This document shows, piece by piece, positions 1-6,354 of a DNA stretch of 8,948 nucleotides. The stretch is from an alpha proteobacterium 3107. Its GTDB lineage: Bacteria; Pseudomonadota; Alphaproteobacteria; Rhodobacterales; Rhodobacteraceae. The notes under the pieces were generated by a model that was not told the origin of the DNA, did not search any database, and was given only the letters and a program-made list of their open reading frames with translations. Where the stretch lies: contig JPPB01000304.1 in NCBI GenBank assembly GCA_001483205.1, forward strand, positions 1 through 8,948. The letters run 5' to 3'. The position numbers were made by a program, and so were the translations under genes. The stretch's first letter is position 1; each line of letters starts with the position of its first letter.

Positions 1-100
1 CGGGTAAGTCACCACAGCCAGGCTTATCCGCGGGTAAGTCACCGCACCCACCCTTATCCGCGGGTAAGGTCACCACACCCGACCCTTATCCGCGGATAAG
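1..100. repeat. Tandem array of ~30-bp hairpin repeats
   Basis: Three consecutive units (1-30, 31-60, 61-92) each begin CGGGTAAG and end CTTATCCG, with a related loop of 14, 14 and 16 nt of the type (G)TCACCRCA-CC. A fourth partial unit, CGGATAAG, follows at 93-100. The two ends of each unit are complementary apart from one G-T position, so each unit can form an 8-bp hairpin on the plus strand. The unit junctions are palindromes: CTTATCCGCGGGTAAG at 23-38 and 53-68, and a perfect CTTATCCGCGGATAAG at 85-100. The array starts at base 1 and may extend out of the window. It lies just beyond the 3' end of the minus-strand operon, so a role in transcript termination or 3'-end stability is possible, but there is no T-tract. 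It is not a CRISPR, because the loops are short and related to one another. Confidence 0.85.
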
Positions 101-129
101 GCTGTGCGTCCGGCGGACCGTTCCCGGGA

Positions 130-522
130 TCAGCCCGCTTCCGCCTCAGCCAACAGCCGCTTCGCCACACGAAAGCACTCAAGCCCCTGGGGAACCCCGC
201 AATAGATGGCGATGACATGGATGATGGCGCGGATTTCCTCCCGGCTGACCCCATTGTTCATCGCCCCCCGGCAATGAATTTCCCATTCGTGCATCTTGCC
301 CAGTGCCCCGATCATGGCAAGGTTCATCATGCTGCGGGTCTTGGGCGGGATCACCTCATCCCCCCAGCCGAAACCCCAGCACCAGGCGGTCATCGCTTCC
401 TGAAACGGGCGGGTGAAGTCATCGGCGGCGGCGAGGTTCTGCTCTACATATTCCGCCCCCAGAGTCGCCTTGCGCTGCTCCAGCCCCTTGAGGAACAGGT
501 CTTCGTCGAATGGTGTGGTCAT
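130..522 (-). CDS. Carboxymuconolactone decarboxylase (CMD)-family protein
   Basis: This 130-residue protein matches the usual size of single-domain CMD/PcaC-like proteins. The family core is visible: a helical N-terminal part (about 1-45), then KTRSMMNLAM (61-70), KMHEWEIHC (76-84) and NNGVSREEIRAIIHVIAIYCGVP (90-111), which corresponds to the NGVT-EEI...YAGVP signature of 4-carboxymuconolactone decarboxylases. It lacks the CxxC pair of AhpD-type peroxidases; Cys84 and Cys108 are isolated. A decarboxylase, hydrolase or isomerase-like role on a ring-cleavage or keto acid product is therefore more likely than peroxide reduction. It is the last gene of the minus-strand operon, directly after the Rieske oxygenase. 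I chose the ATG at 522 because the homologous region begins at MTTPFDEDLF. An in-frame upstream ATG at 576 would add 18 low-complexity residues and lies inside a triplicated ATGACCG motif. The true substrate is unknown, so this should not be called pcaC. Confidence 0.85.
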   Translation of the reverse strand: MTTPFDEDLFLKGLEQRKATLGAEYVEQNLAAADDFTRPFQEAMTAWCWGFGWGDEVIPPKTRSMMNLAMIGALGKMHEWEIHCRGAMNNGVSREEIRAIIHVIAIYCGVPQGLECFRVAKRLLAEAEAG

Positions 523-579
523 GTTTCCGGCCCCTTCCGGCCCTGTGGTGATACCCGCGGCGCGGTCATCGGTCATCGG

Positions 580-1677
580 TCATCCCCCGACGGCCTCGCG
601 CATCCATTGCTGCAACCGGGCAACCGAGTGCTCGCTCATCACCCCGCAGGCGGGGTCGAGCACCAGCGGGCCGGGCACATAGCCCCGCGACCGCAACCCG
701 CGCTGCACCGATTCCACCAGCCGGATGTCCTCGGCGACGGTGGTGTCCCGGTCCTGCGCCGCAAGCCTGCGGATCACCGCGTCCTCTGCCCCGCCGGGGG
801 TGAACCAGCCGCGCCAGACCGTGCAACGGTCCACACCCCCCGCCCGCCAGTGATAGGTGTTCAGCACATTGCCGGGATAGCACTGAAACGAAAACATCGG
901 CCACAGGAACCATGACCGGTAGTCACCCGCGCGCGGATTGGCGGACAGATCAACCGGATAGGTCATCTTATCCAGGCTCTGGCATTCGGTGATGTGGCGC
1001 AGGACATAGCCGTCGGGCGCGGGCCGTATCTGATAGGTTTCGGGCCGGATCACCCCCTCGGCAAAGGTGCGGTGATTGGCGGTGCAGTGATAACATTCGG
1101 AATAATTCTCGACCGAGACCTTCCAGTTGCAAGCCTCGGGCGCTTCGACCCATTCGAGCGGGGCAAGCGTGGCGATATGGGGGATGAACTCGGCCAATTC
1201 CTCGCGCACGCCGGGAAACCAGGCGTCCATCGGCGTGGCATCCCGGTCGAGATTGACGAACAGGAAACCGTGGAAATCTTCGCAACGCACCTCGGTCAGG
1301 CGGATATTCTGCCGCTCAAAGCCGGGGACGGAGCCGGAATTGGGCGCACCCCGCAAGCCACCGGACAGCTCATAACTCCACTGGTGATAGGGGCAGACCA
1401 CCACGCGGGTATTTCCCCGGCCCTGCAACAGCTCATGGGCGCGGTGGCGGCAGACATTATAGAACACCCGCACCACACCGTCATGGCCGCGAATCGCAAA
1501 CAGGGTCTGATCGGCAATCCCGAAGGTGAAATAATCGCCCGCATCGGGAATGTCAGCGGCATGACCGGCAAATTGCCAGGTCCGGGCCAGCAGGCCGCGG
1601 ACCTCTTGCGCGAAAATGCCGGGATCGGTGTAGAAACGGGCATCAAGAGAGCACAGGGCGGCGGCGGCATTCATCAT
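580..1677 (-). CDS. Rieske non-heme iron oxygenase, alpha subunit (quaternary-amine demethylase type)
   Basis: This is a 365-residue cytosolic oxygenase subunit. The N-terminal Rieske domain binds a [2Fe-2S] cluster through Cys76-x-His78 and Cys95-x2-His98 (CRHRAH and CPYHQWSY). The C-terminal catalytic domain has NWKVSVENYSECYHCTANH (184-202), giving His197 and His202 as mononuclear iron ligands, and Asp317 in AEDIRLVESVQRG as the likely third. The residue three before His197, usually the Asp that bridges the two metal centres, is Glu194. Glu there is typical of carnitine and glycine-betaine monooxygenases (CntA/YeaW, GbcA) rather than classical arene dioxygenases. The expected reaction is O2-dependent N-demethylation, releasing formaldehyde, or ring hydroxylation. 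No ferredoxin reductase lies nearby, so electrons must come from a partner encoded elsewhere. The start (ATGATG at 1677/1674) follows the RpiR stop by 6 nt with GATGAGGA just upstream, implying cotranscription. The substrate is not determined; an aromatic N-methyl compound remains possible. Confidence 0.93.
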   Translation of the reverse strand: MMNAAAALCSLDARFYTDPGIFAQEVRGLLARTWQFAGHAADIPDAGDYFTFGIADQTLFAIRGHDGVVRVFYNVCRHRAHELLQGRGNTRVVVCPYHQWSYELSGGLRGAPNSGSVPGFERQNIRLTEVRCEDFHGFLFVNLDRDATPMDAWFPGVREELAEFIPHIATLAPLEWVEAPEACNWKVSVENYSECYHCTANHRTFAEGVIRPETYQIRPAPDGYVLRHITECQSLDKMTYPVDLSANPRAGDYRSWFLWPMFSFQCYPGNVLNTYHWRAGGVDRCTVWRGWFTPGGAEDAVIRRLAAQDRDTTVAEDIRLVESVQRGLRSRGYVPGPLVLDPACGVMSEHSVARLQQWMREAVGG

Positions 1678-1683
1678 CAGTCC

Positions 1684-2568
1684 TCATCCGTCCTCGTGAT
1701 AGATGCCGAGATCATGGCGGCGGTGGTGAAAGCGCTCAACCCGCTCGACGATCTTGTCACTGGCCACCGAGATCACAAAACTCAGCAGCGTCTCCAGAAG
1801 TGCGATCAGCGACACCGATGAGGGGAAAAACTGCGGGGTGTCCACGGCGACGGTAAAGGCGTGGTCGGCCCCAAGCGAGATCGGGCTGGCCGGGCTGTCG
1901 GACAGGGCGATGACCCTGACCCCCTGCTCGCGGGCAATGCGCACGGCCTCAACCACTTCGTTGCGGCAGGGGCGGCAGGTCATGGCCACCAGCACATCCT
2001 GCGCATCAGCCCAGGCAAGGTCATCGGTGGCCGTGCTGCCGGGACGGGGAATGGCGTGAAAATCCTTCATGCCGGTTGAGGCCAGATAGGTGAAGTTCCG
2101 GGCGTTTGAGTGCATTACGCCCGCGCCCAGGGTGAAGACGTTGCGTGCGTCCCAGATGGTTTCGGCGGCGGCCTTAAGGTCGTCAGCGGAAATCCCGGCA
2201 AAGGTCTGTTCGATATTGCGGATCGCGGCCCCGACCATATCGGCATAAAGCGCGCCCAGTTCCCCCTCTCGCCCGATGCTTTGCAGCCAGCGGGCACGGT
2301 CGGGAAAGCGCGCCTGCCCGGCGCGGATGGCCTCGCGAAAGGGGGCGCGAAAATCCTCATAGCCGTCAAACCCCACCTGCCGGGCCATGCGGACGACTGT
2401 GTTGGGCTTGACCCGGGCGGCCTCGGCAATCTCGCGCACGGTGGAAACCCCGACATCCTGCGGGTTTTCCAGCACATAGCGCGCGGCCTTGCGCGCCTCG
2501 GGGGTCAGCTTGCCCCATTCCCCGCTCAGGCGGTCGAGAATCGAAATTGATACATATGTGCCATTCAT
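1684..2568 (-). CDS. RpiR-family transcriptional regulator (HTH + SIS domain)
   Basis: This 294-residue protein has the two-part RpiR layout. An N-terminal HTH_6 domain (about 5-80) has its recognition region in STVREIAEAARVKPNTVVRM (43-62), followed by GFDGYEDFR. A C-terminal SIS domain (about 140-272), including FTLGAGVMHSNARNF, AMTCRPCRNEVVEAV and VIALSDSPASPIS, normally binds a small phosphorylated or sugar-like effector. It is the first gene of the minus-strand operon and is divergent to the FAD/GcvT gene, so it probably controls both operons from the shared region and also controls itself. I chose ATG 2568; a TTG nine bases upstream (2577) is also in frame. Neither start has a Shine-Dalgarno sequence, which fits a leaderless transcript from the promoter at 2577-2605. 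Whether it activates or represses cannot be read from the sequence. Confidence 0.93.
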   Translation of the reverse strand: MNGTYVSISILDRLSGEWGKLTPEARKAARYVLENPQDVGVSTVREIAEAARVKPNTVVRMARQVGFDGYEDFRAPFREAIRAGQARFPDRARWLQSIGREGELGALYADMVGAAIRNIEQTFAGISADDLKAAAETIWDARNVFTLGAGVMHSNARNFTYLASTGMKDFHAIPRPGSTATDDLAWADAQDVLVAMTCRPCRNEVVEAVRIAREQGVRVIALSDSPASPISLGADHAFTVAVDTPQFFPSSVSLIALLETLLSFVISVASDKIVERVERFHHRRHDLGIYHEDG

Positions 2569-2580
2569 GGTTGACAATGG
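2552..2580. promoter_or_regulatory. Candidate RpiR operator region (short palindromes)
   Basis: Short inverted repeats cluster around the start of the regulator gene: ACATATGT (2552-2559, perfect palindrome), CCAT-N2-ATGG (2561-2570), and CCATT paired with AATGG (2561-2565 and 2576-2580). Together they cover the regulator start codon and the -10 of its promoter, where an autoregulator would be expected to bind. This is inferred from position and symmetry only. I do not know a consensus for this RpiR subgroup, and short AT-rich palindromes arise by chance. Confidence 0.35.
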
Positions 2581-2600
2581 TATGGATTTTTGCCTAGCCT
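2571..2600 (+). promoter_or_regulatory. Putative sigma70 promoter for the FAD/GcvT-led operon
   Basis: A perfect -35 TTGACA (2571-2576) is followed after 18 bp by TAGCCT (2595-2600), which keeps the key T, A and final T of TATAAT. Transcription would begin near 2607, leaving a roughly 19-nt leader containing AGGAAAGG (2611-2618) before the ATG at 2626. The -35 lies just upstream of the regulator's start codon and inside its promoter. The -10 is weak, which fits a promoter needing activation. Confidence 0.5.
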
Positions 2601-2605
2601 GTCAA
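2577..2605 (-). promoter_or_regulatory. Putative sigma70 promoter for the rpiR-Rieske-CMD operon
   Basis: On the minus strand there is a perfect -35 TTGACA (plus-strand TGTCAA, 2600-2605), a 17-bp spacer, and TACCAT (plus-strand ATGGTA, 2577-2582) as the -10. The predicted start of transcription is near 2570, only about 2 nt before the ATG at 2568, so the regulator mRNA would be essentially leaderless. That agrees with the missing Shine-Dalgarno sequence. The promoter occupies almost the same bases as the oppositely oriented promoter at 2571-2600. Confidence 0.5.
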
Positions 2606-2610
2606 GAGCA

Positions 2611-2618
2611 AGGAAAGG
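2611..2618 (+). promoter_or_regulatory. Ribosome binding site deciding the 2626 start
   Basis: AGGAAAGG ends 7 nt before ATG 2626 and supports that start over the in-frame TTG at 2590. The TTG would add 12 residues before the Rossmann strand and overlap the promoter -35/-10 spacer. Confidence 0.75.
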
Positions 2619-2625
2619 CCCCGCC

Positions 2626-5070
2626 ATGTCCGGTCCACAGCTTCCCGCCCATGCCCGCGTCGTGATCATCGGCGGCGGCATCATGGGCGTGGGCCTTGCC
2701 TATCACCTGGGGCGCGAAGGCTGGGGGGCAGAGACCATCCTCTTGGAAAAGGCCGAACTCACGTCCGGCTCGACATGGCACGCGGCGGGGCAGATCACCC
2801 ATTCCACCTCGAGTTTCTCGCTGGCCAGATGCGTGGACTATAACATCCGGCTCTATTCCGGGGCGCTGGAGGCAGAGACCGGGCAGGCGGTAAGCTGGCA
2901 TGGCTGCGGGTCGCTCCGGCTGGCCTATACCGAGGATGAAATGGATTGGCTGAGGCATACCCTGTCGGTCGCGCGCGGCCTTGGGTTCGCGATTGAACTG
3001 GTCGGGCCGGGCCGTATTGCCGCACTCAATCCGTTCTACAATCTTGAGGGCGTTATCGGCGCGCTTCACACCCCCGATGACGGCCATGTGGACCCGACGA
3101 ATGTCACCATGGCCATGGCCGCGGGTGCCCGCGCCAGGGGGGTGCGGATCATCCGCCGCTGCCGGGCGACCGGCATCAGGCAGGCGACAGGCGGCGAATG
3201 GGTGGTAGAGACAGAGAGGGGCACGATCCGCTGCGAGCATGTGGTCAATGCGGGCGGAACCTATGCGCGACAGATCGGCGAATGGTCCGGGCTGCACCTG
3301 CCGATGACCTCGATGACCCACCACTATTTCGTGACCGAACCGGTGCCGGAATTTGCAGCGCTGGAGCGGGAATTGCCGGTGATGCGCGATGACCGCAGGG
3401 TGTCGGGTTATATCCGCATGGAGCAGGCGCGCGGGCTGATCGGGATTTACGAAAAGGCCAACCCCAACGCCGTCTGGACGGATGAATGCCCGTGGGACTG
3501 CGAAAACTGTCTGTTCGGGGCGGATTACGATCGGGTGATGCCCTGGCTTGAAGAGGCGCTGAGGCGAATGCCGGTGTTGGCCGGTTCCGGCATTCAGCGT
3601 GTGGTGCATGGGGCAATCAGCCACCCGCCCGACGGCAACCCGCTGATCGGCCCTGCGCCGGGGGCAAGAAATTACTGGTGTTGTTGCGGCACCCAGATCG
3701 GGATTGGCTGGGGGCCGGGGCTGACCCGCGAACTGGCGCGCTGGATGGCGCACGGCGCGGCGGACATCTCGATGCGGGAGTATGACCCGCGCCGGTTCGG
3801 CCCCTATGCGACAAAGGACTGGCAGGTGATCAAGGCCAAAGAGGACTATTGCCTGCGCCATGAAATCCCGTTTCCGCATTTCAACCGGCTGGCCGGGCGT
3901 CCGGTCAAACCCTCACCACTCTATGAGCGGATGAAGGCCGGGGGTGCGGTGTTCGAGGAAGTTTACGGCTTTGAGCGTCCGCGCTGGTTCGCACAGGGCG
4001 GTGTCGCGCAGGAAGATCACTATTCCTTTCGCCGCACCCCTGTCGATGACCTTGTGGCGGCAGAGGTCCGGGCGGTGCGCGAACGGGTGGGGATCATGGA
4101 TGTCACCGCCTTTGCCAAGGTGCTGGTCGAGGGGCCTGACGCTTATGCCCTGCTTGACCGGCTGATCGCCAACCGGATGCCGCAAAAGGCGGGGTCGATC
4201 ACGCTGGCCCATATGCTGAACCGGCGCGGGCGTATTGAGTTGGAAACCACCGTGGTGCGGATGGGCGGGGGCCGGTTCTACCTCGTGTGCGCCGCGTTTT
4301 TCGGCCAACGCCTGCTGGATCATCTGACGCAGCACCGCGCGGATGATGAGGACGTGACCATCACCGCGTTGTCTGATCATTGGGCGGCGCTGGCGCTGAA
4401 CGGCCCCCGCGCGCGGGACGTTCTGGCGGCCTGCACCGATGCGCCGCTCGACAATGCCGCGTTCCGGTGGCTCTCGGCGCAGGCGATTGACGTGGCCGGG
4501 CACAAGCTCTGGGCCTTGCGGATGTCCTATGCGGGCGAACTGGGGTGGGAACTGCATATGCCGAATGAGGCCTGCGCGGATGTCTATGATGCGCTGCAAT
4601 CCGCAGGGCGGGCGCACGGCGTGGCCGATTACGGATCATTCGCCATGAACGCGATGCGGATGGAAAAGGCGTTCAGGGGCGCGGGCGAGCTGACCAATGA
4701 AGTGACCCTGGCAGAGGCCGACATGCTGCGCTTTGCCCGCACCGACAAGGACTATTTGGGCCGTGACCTGACACGGAACGCGGCGGATCGGCCCTGGGTC
4801 TGCGCCTATCTGGGGATCGACCCGGACGGCGCGGTTGACGGGCATGGCGGCGAGGCGGTGCTCTGGCGGGGCGAGGTGGTGGGGGCGACCTCATCCGTGG
4901 CTTACGGGCCGACCGTCGGCAGGATACTGGCCTTTGCCTATCTGAAACCCGGTGCCGCGCTGCCGGGAACCCCGCTGGAGGTGATGATCCACGGCGCGCC
5001 CCGGCCCGCGATGGTGCTGGCCGAACCCGCCTATGATCCGGCTTCTGCCTTACCAAGGACAAACACATGA
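2626..5070 (+). CDS. FAD-dependent N-methyl amine dehydrogenase/GcvT fusion (dimethylglycine/sarcosine dehydrogenase-like)
   Basis: This 814-residue two-module enzyme has the usual length of the DMGDH family. The N-terminal DAO-type flavin domain (about 10-385) opens with the Rossmann motif VVIIGGGIMGVG (12-23). It carries GSTWHAAG (48-55), whose His52 is the position that links covalently to FAD in dimethylglycine and sarcosine dehydrogenases. HPPDGNPLIGPAPG (333-346) is a typical late FAD-domain motif. A linker domain (about 386-440) precedes the GcvT-like folate domain (about 450-805), with LNRRGRIELETTV (531-543), SYAGELGWELHMP (634-646) and AMNAMRMEKAFR (673-684). Members oxidise an N-methyl group to an iminium and transfer the methylene to tetrahydrofolate. 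Glu540 sits where T-protein has a catalytic Asp; I recall mitochondrial DMGDH also having Glu there. It leads the plus-strand operon and overlaps the next gene by ATGA. The exact amine substrate is unknown. Confidence 0.9.
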   Translation: MSGPQLPAHARVVIIGGGIMGVGLAYHLGREGWGAETILLEKAELTSGSTWHAAGQITHSTSSFSLARCVDYNIRLYSGALEAETGQAVSWHGCGSLRLAYTEDEMDWLRHTLSVARGLGFAIELVGPGRIAALNPFYNLEGVIGALHTPDDGHVDPTNVTMAMAAGARARGVRIIRRCRATGIRQATGGEWVVETERGTIRCEHVVNAGGTYARQIGEWSGLHLPMTSMTHHYFVTEPVPEFAALERELPVMRDDRRVSGYIRMEQARGLIGIYEKANPNAVWTDECPWDCENCLFGADYDRVMPWLEEALRRMPVLAGSGIQRVVHGAISHPPDGNPLIGPAPGARNYWCCCGTQIGIGWGPGLTRELARWMAHGAADISMREYDPRRFGPYATKDWQVIKAKEDYCLRHEIPFPHFNRLAGRPVKPSPLYERMKAGGAVFEEVYGFERPRWFAQGGVAQEDHYSFRRTPVDDLVAAEVRAVRERVGIMDVTAFAKVLVEGPDAYALLDRLIANRMPQKAGSITLAHMLNRRGRIELETTVVRMGGGRFYLVCAAFFGQRLLDHLTQHRADDEDVTITALSDHWAALALNGPRARDVLAACTDAPLDNAAFRWLSAQAIDVAGHKLWALRMSYAGELGWELHMPNEACADVYDALQSAGRAHGVADYGSFAMNAMRMEKAFRGAGELTNEVTLAEADMLRFARTDKDYLGRDLTRNAADRPWVCAYLGIDPDGAVDGHGGEAVLWRGEVVGATSSVAYGPTVGRILAFAYLKPGAALPGTPLEVMIHGAPRPAMVLAEPAYDPASALPRTNT

Positions 5071-6149
5071 CCATACCCCAGACGATGAAGGCTGTTGTGC
5101 TGACCGGCCATGGCGGGCTTGACCGGTATGAATGGCGCGAGGACTGGCCAACGCCCGCACCCGCGCCCGGTGAGGTGCTGATCAGGGTCGGGGCCTGCGG
5201 GCTGAACAACACCGATGTGAACACCCGGACCGGGTGGTATTCCAAAGCGGTCGAGGGGGCGACGACCGGAGAGGCCCCTGCCGCCATGCCGGGGGATGAT
5301 CCGGCTTGGGGCGGCAGCGCGATTTCGTTCCCGCGCATTCAGGGGGCGGATGTCTGCGGCAGGATCGTCGCTGTGGGCGATGGCGTTGATGCCGCCCGGA
5401 TCGGCGAGCGGGTGATCACCGATAACTGGCTGCGGGATCCGCACGACCCGGATAACCGGGACAAGGCCGGTTATTTCGGCTCTGAGCGCGACGGCGGCTT
5501 TGCCGAATACACGACAATCCCGGCACAGAACGCGATTGCGGTCAGATCGGACCTGCGCGACGCAGAACTGGCAACTTTTTCGTGCTCTTATTCCACGGCA
5601 GAGGGAATGCTGTCGCGCGCCGGGGTCGGGCGGGCGGATACCGTGCTTGTGCCCGGTGCGTCCGGTGGCGTCGGCGGGGCGCTGGTGCAACTGGCCAAAT
5701 GGCGCGGCGCACGGGTCATCGCCATGGCGTCAGAGGCCAAGCATGGCGAGGTGGGCAGGCTCGGCCCTGACCTGATCCTGCCCCGCGCGCCGGATGACCT
5801 GCGCGCCGCTTTGGGGGGCGAAAAGATCACCGTTGTGGCGGATGTGGTGGGCGGCCCCTTTTGGCCGCACCTTATCGACAGTCTTGAACGCGGCGGGCGC
5901 TATACCTGTTCGGGGGCGATTGCCGGGCCGATGGTGGCGCTTGACCTGCGCACGCTCTATCTGCGCGACCTGACCTTTACCGGCTCTACGGTGGTCGCGC
6001 CAGAGATCATGCCCGCCGTCGTGCGGTATATCGAGGCAGGCGAGATCAGGCCCGCACTGGCCGCTACATATGGTCTTGCGGAGCTTCGTGCGGCGCAGGC
6101 GGCCTTTATCGCCAAGAAACACAGCGGCAACATCGTGGTCTGCCCATGA
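5067..6149 (+). CDS. Zinc-independent MDR-family NAD(P)H oxidoreductase
   Basis: This 360-residue medium-chain dehydrogenase/reductase is of the alcohol dehydrogenase / quinone oxidoreductase type. The GroES-like N-terminal domain (about 7-155) contains GLNNTDVNTR (45-54) and IQGADVCGRIVAVG (91-104). The Rossmann domain carries VLVPGASGGVGGALVQLA (193-210) for NAD(P). Zinc-dependent members have a Cys ligand and a His in the GxCxTDxH region; here these are Asn47 and Asn52, and no four-Cys structural zinc lobe is present. It therefore looks zinc-free and more likely a reductase of an activated C=C or carbonyl than a classical alcohol dehydrogenase. The ATG at 5067 overlaps the preceding TGA (ATGA, 5067-5070), with AAGGACAA upstream, so translation is probably coupled. 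It presumably handles an aldehyde or enone intermediate in the same pathway. Confidence 0.88.
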   Translation: MTIPQTMKAVVLTGHGGLDRYEWREDWPTPAPAPGEVLIRVGACGLNNTDVNTRTGWYSKAVEGATTGEAPAAMPGDDPAWGGSAISFPRIQGADVCGRIVAVGDGVDAARIGERVITDNWLRDPHDPDNRDKAGYFGSERDGGFAEYTTIPAQNAIAVRSDLRDAELATFSCSYSTAEGMLSRAGVGRADTVLVPGASGGVGGALVQLAKWRGARVIAMASEAKHGEVGRLGPDLILPRAPDDLRAALGGEKITVVADVVGGPFWPHLIDSLERGGRYTCSGAIAGPMVALDLRTLYLRDLTFTGSTVVAPEIMPAVVRYIEAGEIRPALAATYGLAELRAAQAAFIAKKHSGNIVVCP

Positions 6150-6191
6150 AAAGGCTTCTGCATGATGGCGCACCGGTGGCCACCCTGTCCC

Positions 6192-6210
6192 GCCCGGCGG
6201 AACGCCGGGC
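6192..6210. repeat. GC hairpin 1 after the MDR gene
   Basis: GCCCGGCG (6192-6199) and CGCCGGGC (6203-6210) form a perfect 8-bp stem with a GAA loop, 42 nt after the MDR stop codon. It abuts hairpin 2. There is no T-tract, so it is not a standard terminator. Confidence 0.7.
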
Positions 6211-6332
6211 AGCGCCTGCCTGGGCAGGCGCTTTCAGCGTCTCAACCTTTTGCAACATATGGACTTTATGGCAGGATCATCGCCAATACGGAAGTCGGAA
6301 AAAGCGCCCGCCCAGGCAGGCGGCTGCCCGGC
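6204..6332. repeat. Long inverted-repeat (MITE-like) element in the operon spacer
   Basis: Bases 6204-6234 are the reverse complement of 6301-6332 apart from one mismatch (6226/6309) and one unpaired G (6322). This gives an approximately 30-bp inverted repeat around a 66-nt, less GC-rich centre. The 129-bp unit fills most of the 205-bp gap between the MDR and enolase-like genes, which is unlike the tight spacing elsewhere in this operon. Terminal inverted repeats around a short non-coding core suggest a small non-autonomous element, or a structured RNA in the operon transcript. I see no clear target-site duplication, and no second copy in this window. Confidence 0.7.
6211..6232 (+). terminator. 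Strong palindromic hairpin 2, possible weak terminator or processing site
   Basis: AGCGCCTGCC (6211-6220) and GGCAGGCGCT (6223-6232) are perfect reverse complements separated by TG, giving a stem of about 9 bp with a tetraloop. Only TTT (6232-6234) follows, so termination would be weak at best. It could instead stabilise the upstream mRNA or reduce expression of the distal genes. The left arm is shared with the longer inverted repeat, so this hairpin and the long stem are mutually exclusive. Confidence 0.45.
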
Positions 6333-6343
6333 TCAGTCAATAT

Positions 6344-6350
6344 ACAGAGG
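6344..6350 (+). promoter_or_regulatory. Ribosome binding site deciding the 6355 start
   Basis: ACAGAGG sits 4 nt before ATG 6355. Upstream in-frame codons back to 6250 would place the inverted-repeat element inside the protein and add residues with no relation to the family N-terminus. Confidence 0.7.
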
Positions 6351-6354
6351 TCTT

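Noticed and set aside
1..100. CRISPR array
   Set aside because: The would-be spacers are only 14-16 nt and clearly related to one another, and no cas gene is present; this is a simple tandem hairpin repeat.
54..254. Small 66-residue minus-strand ORF
   Set aside because: It runs through the tandem repeats and overlaps the 3' end of the CMD gene in another frame; its residues are just translated repeat.
2602..3879. Long 425-residue antisense ORF opposite the FAD/GcvT gene
   Set aside because: This is a typical high-GC shadow frame; it lacks domain motifs and lies opposite a clearly conserved enzyme.
5067..6149. Classical zinc alcohol dehydrogenase
   Set aside because: The catalytic zinc Cys and the nearby His are replaced by Asn47 and Asn52, and no structural zinc cysteines are seen.
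6250..6277. Internal promoter in the operon spacer (TTGCAA ... CAGGAT)
   Set aside because: The -10 matches poorly and the candidate lies in the core of the inverted-repeat element; support is too weak to annotate.
6250..6354. N-terminal extension of the enolase-like protein
   Set aside because: The extra 35 residues derive from the inverted-repeat element; the family N-terminus and an RBS place the start at 6355.
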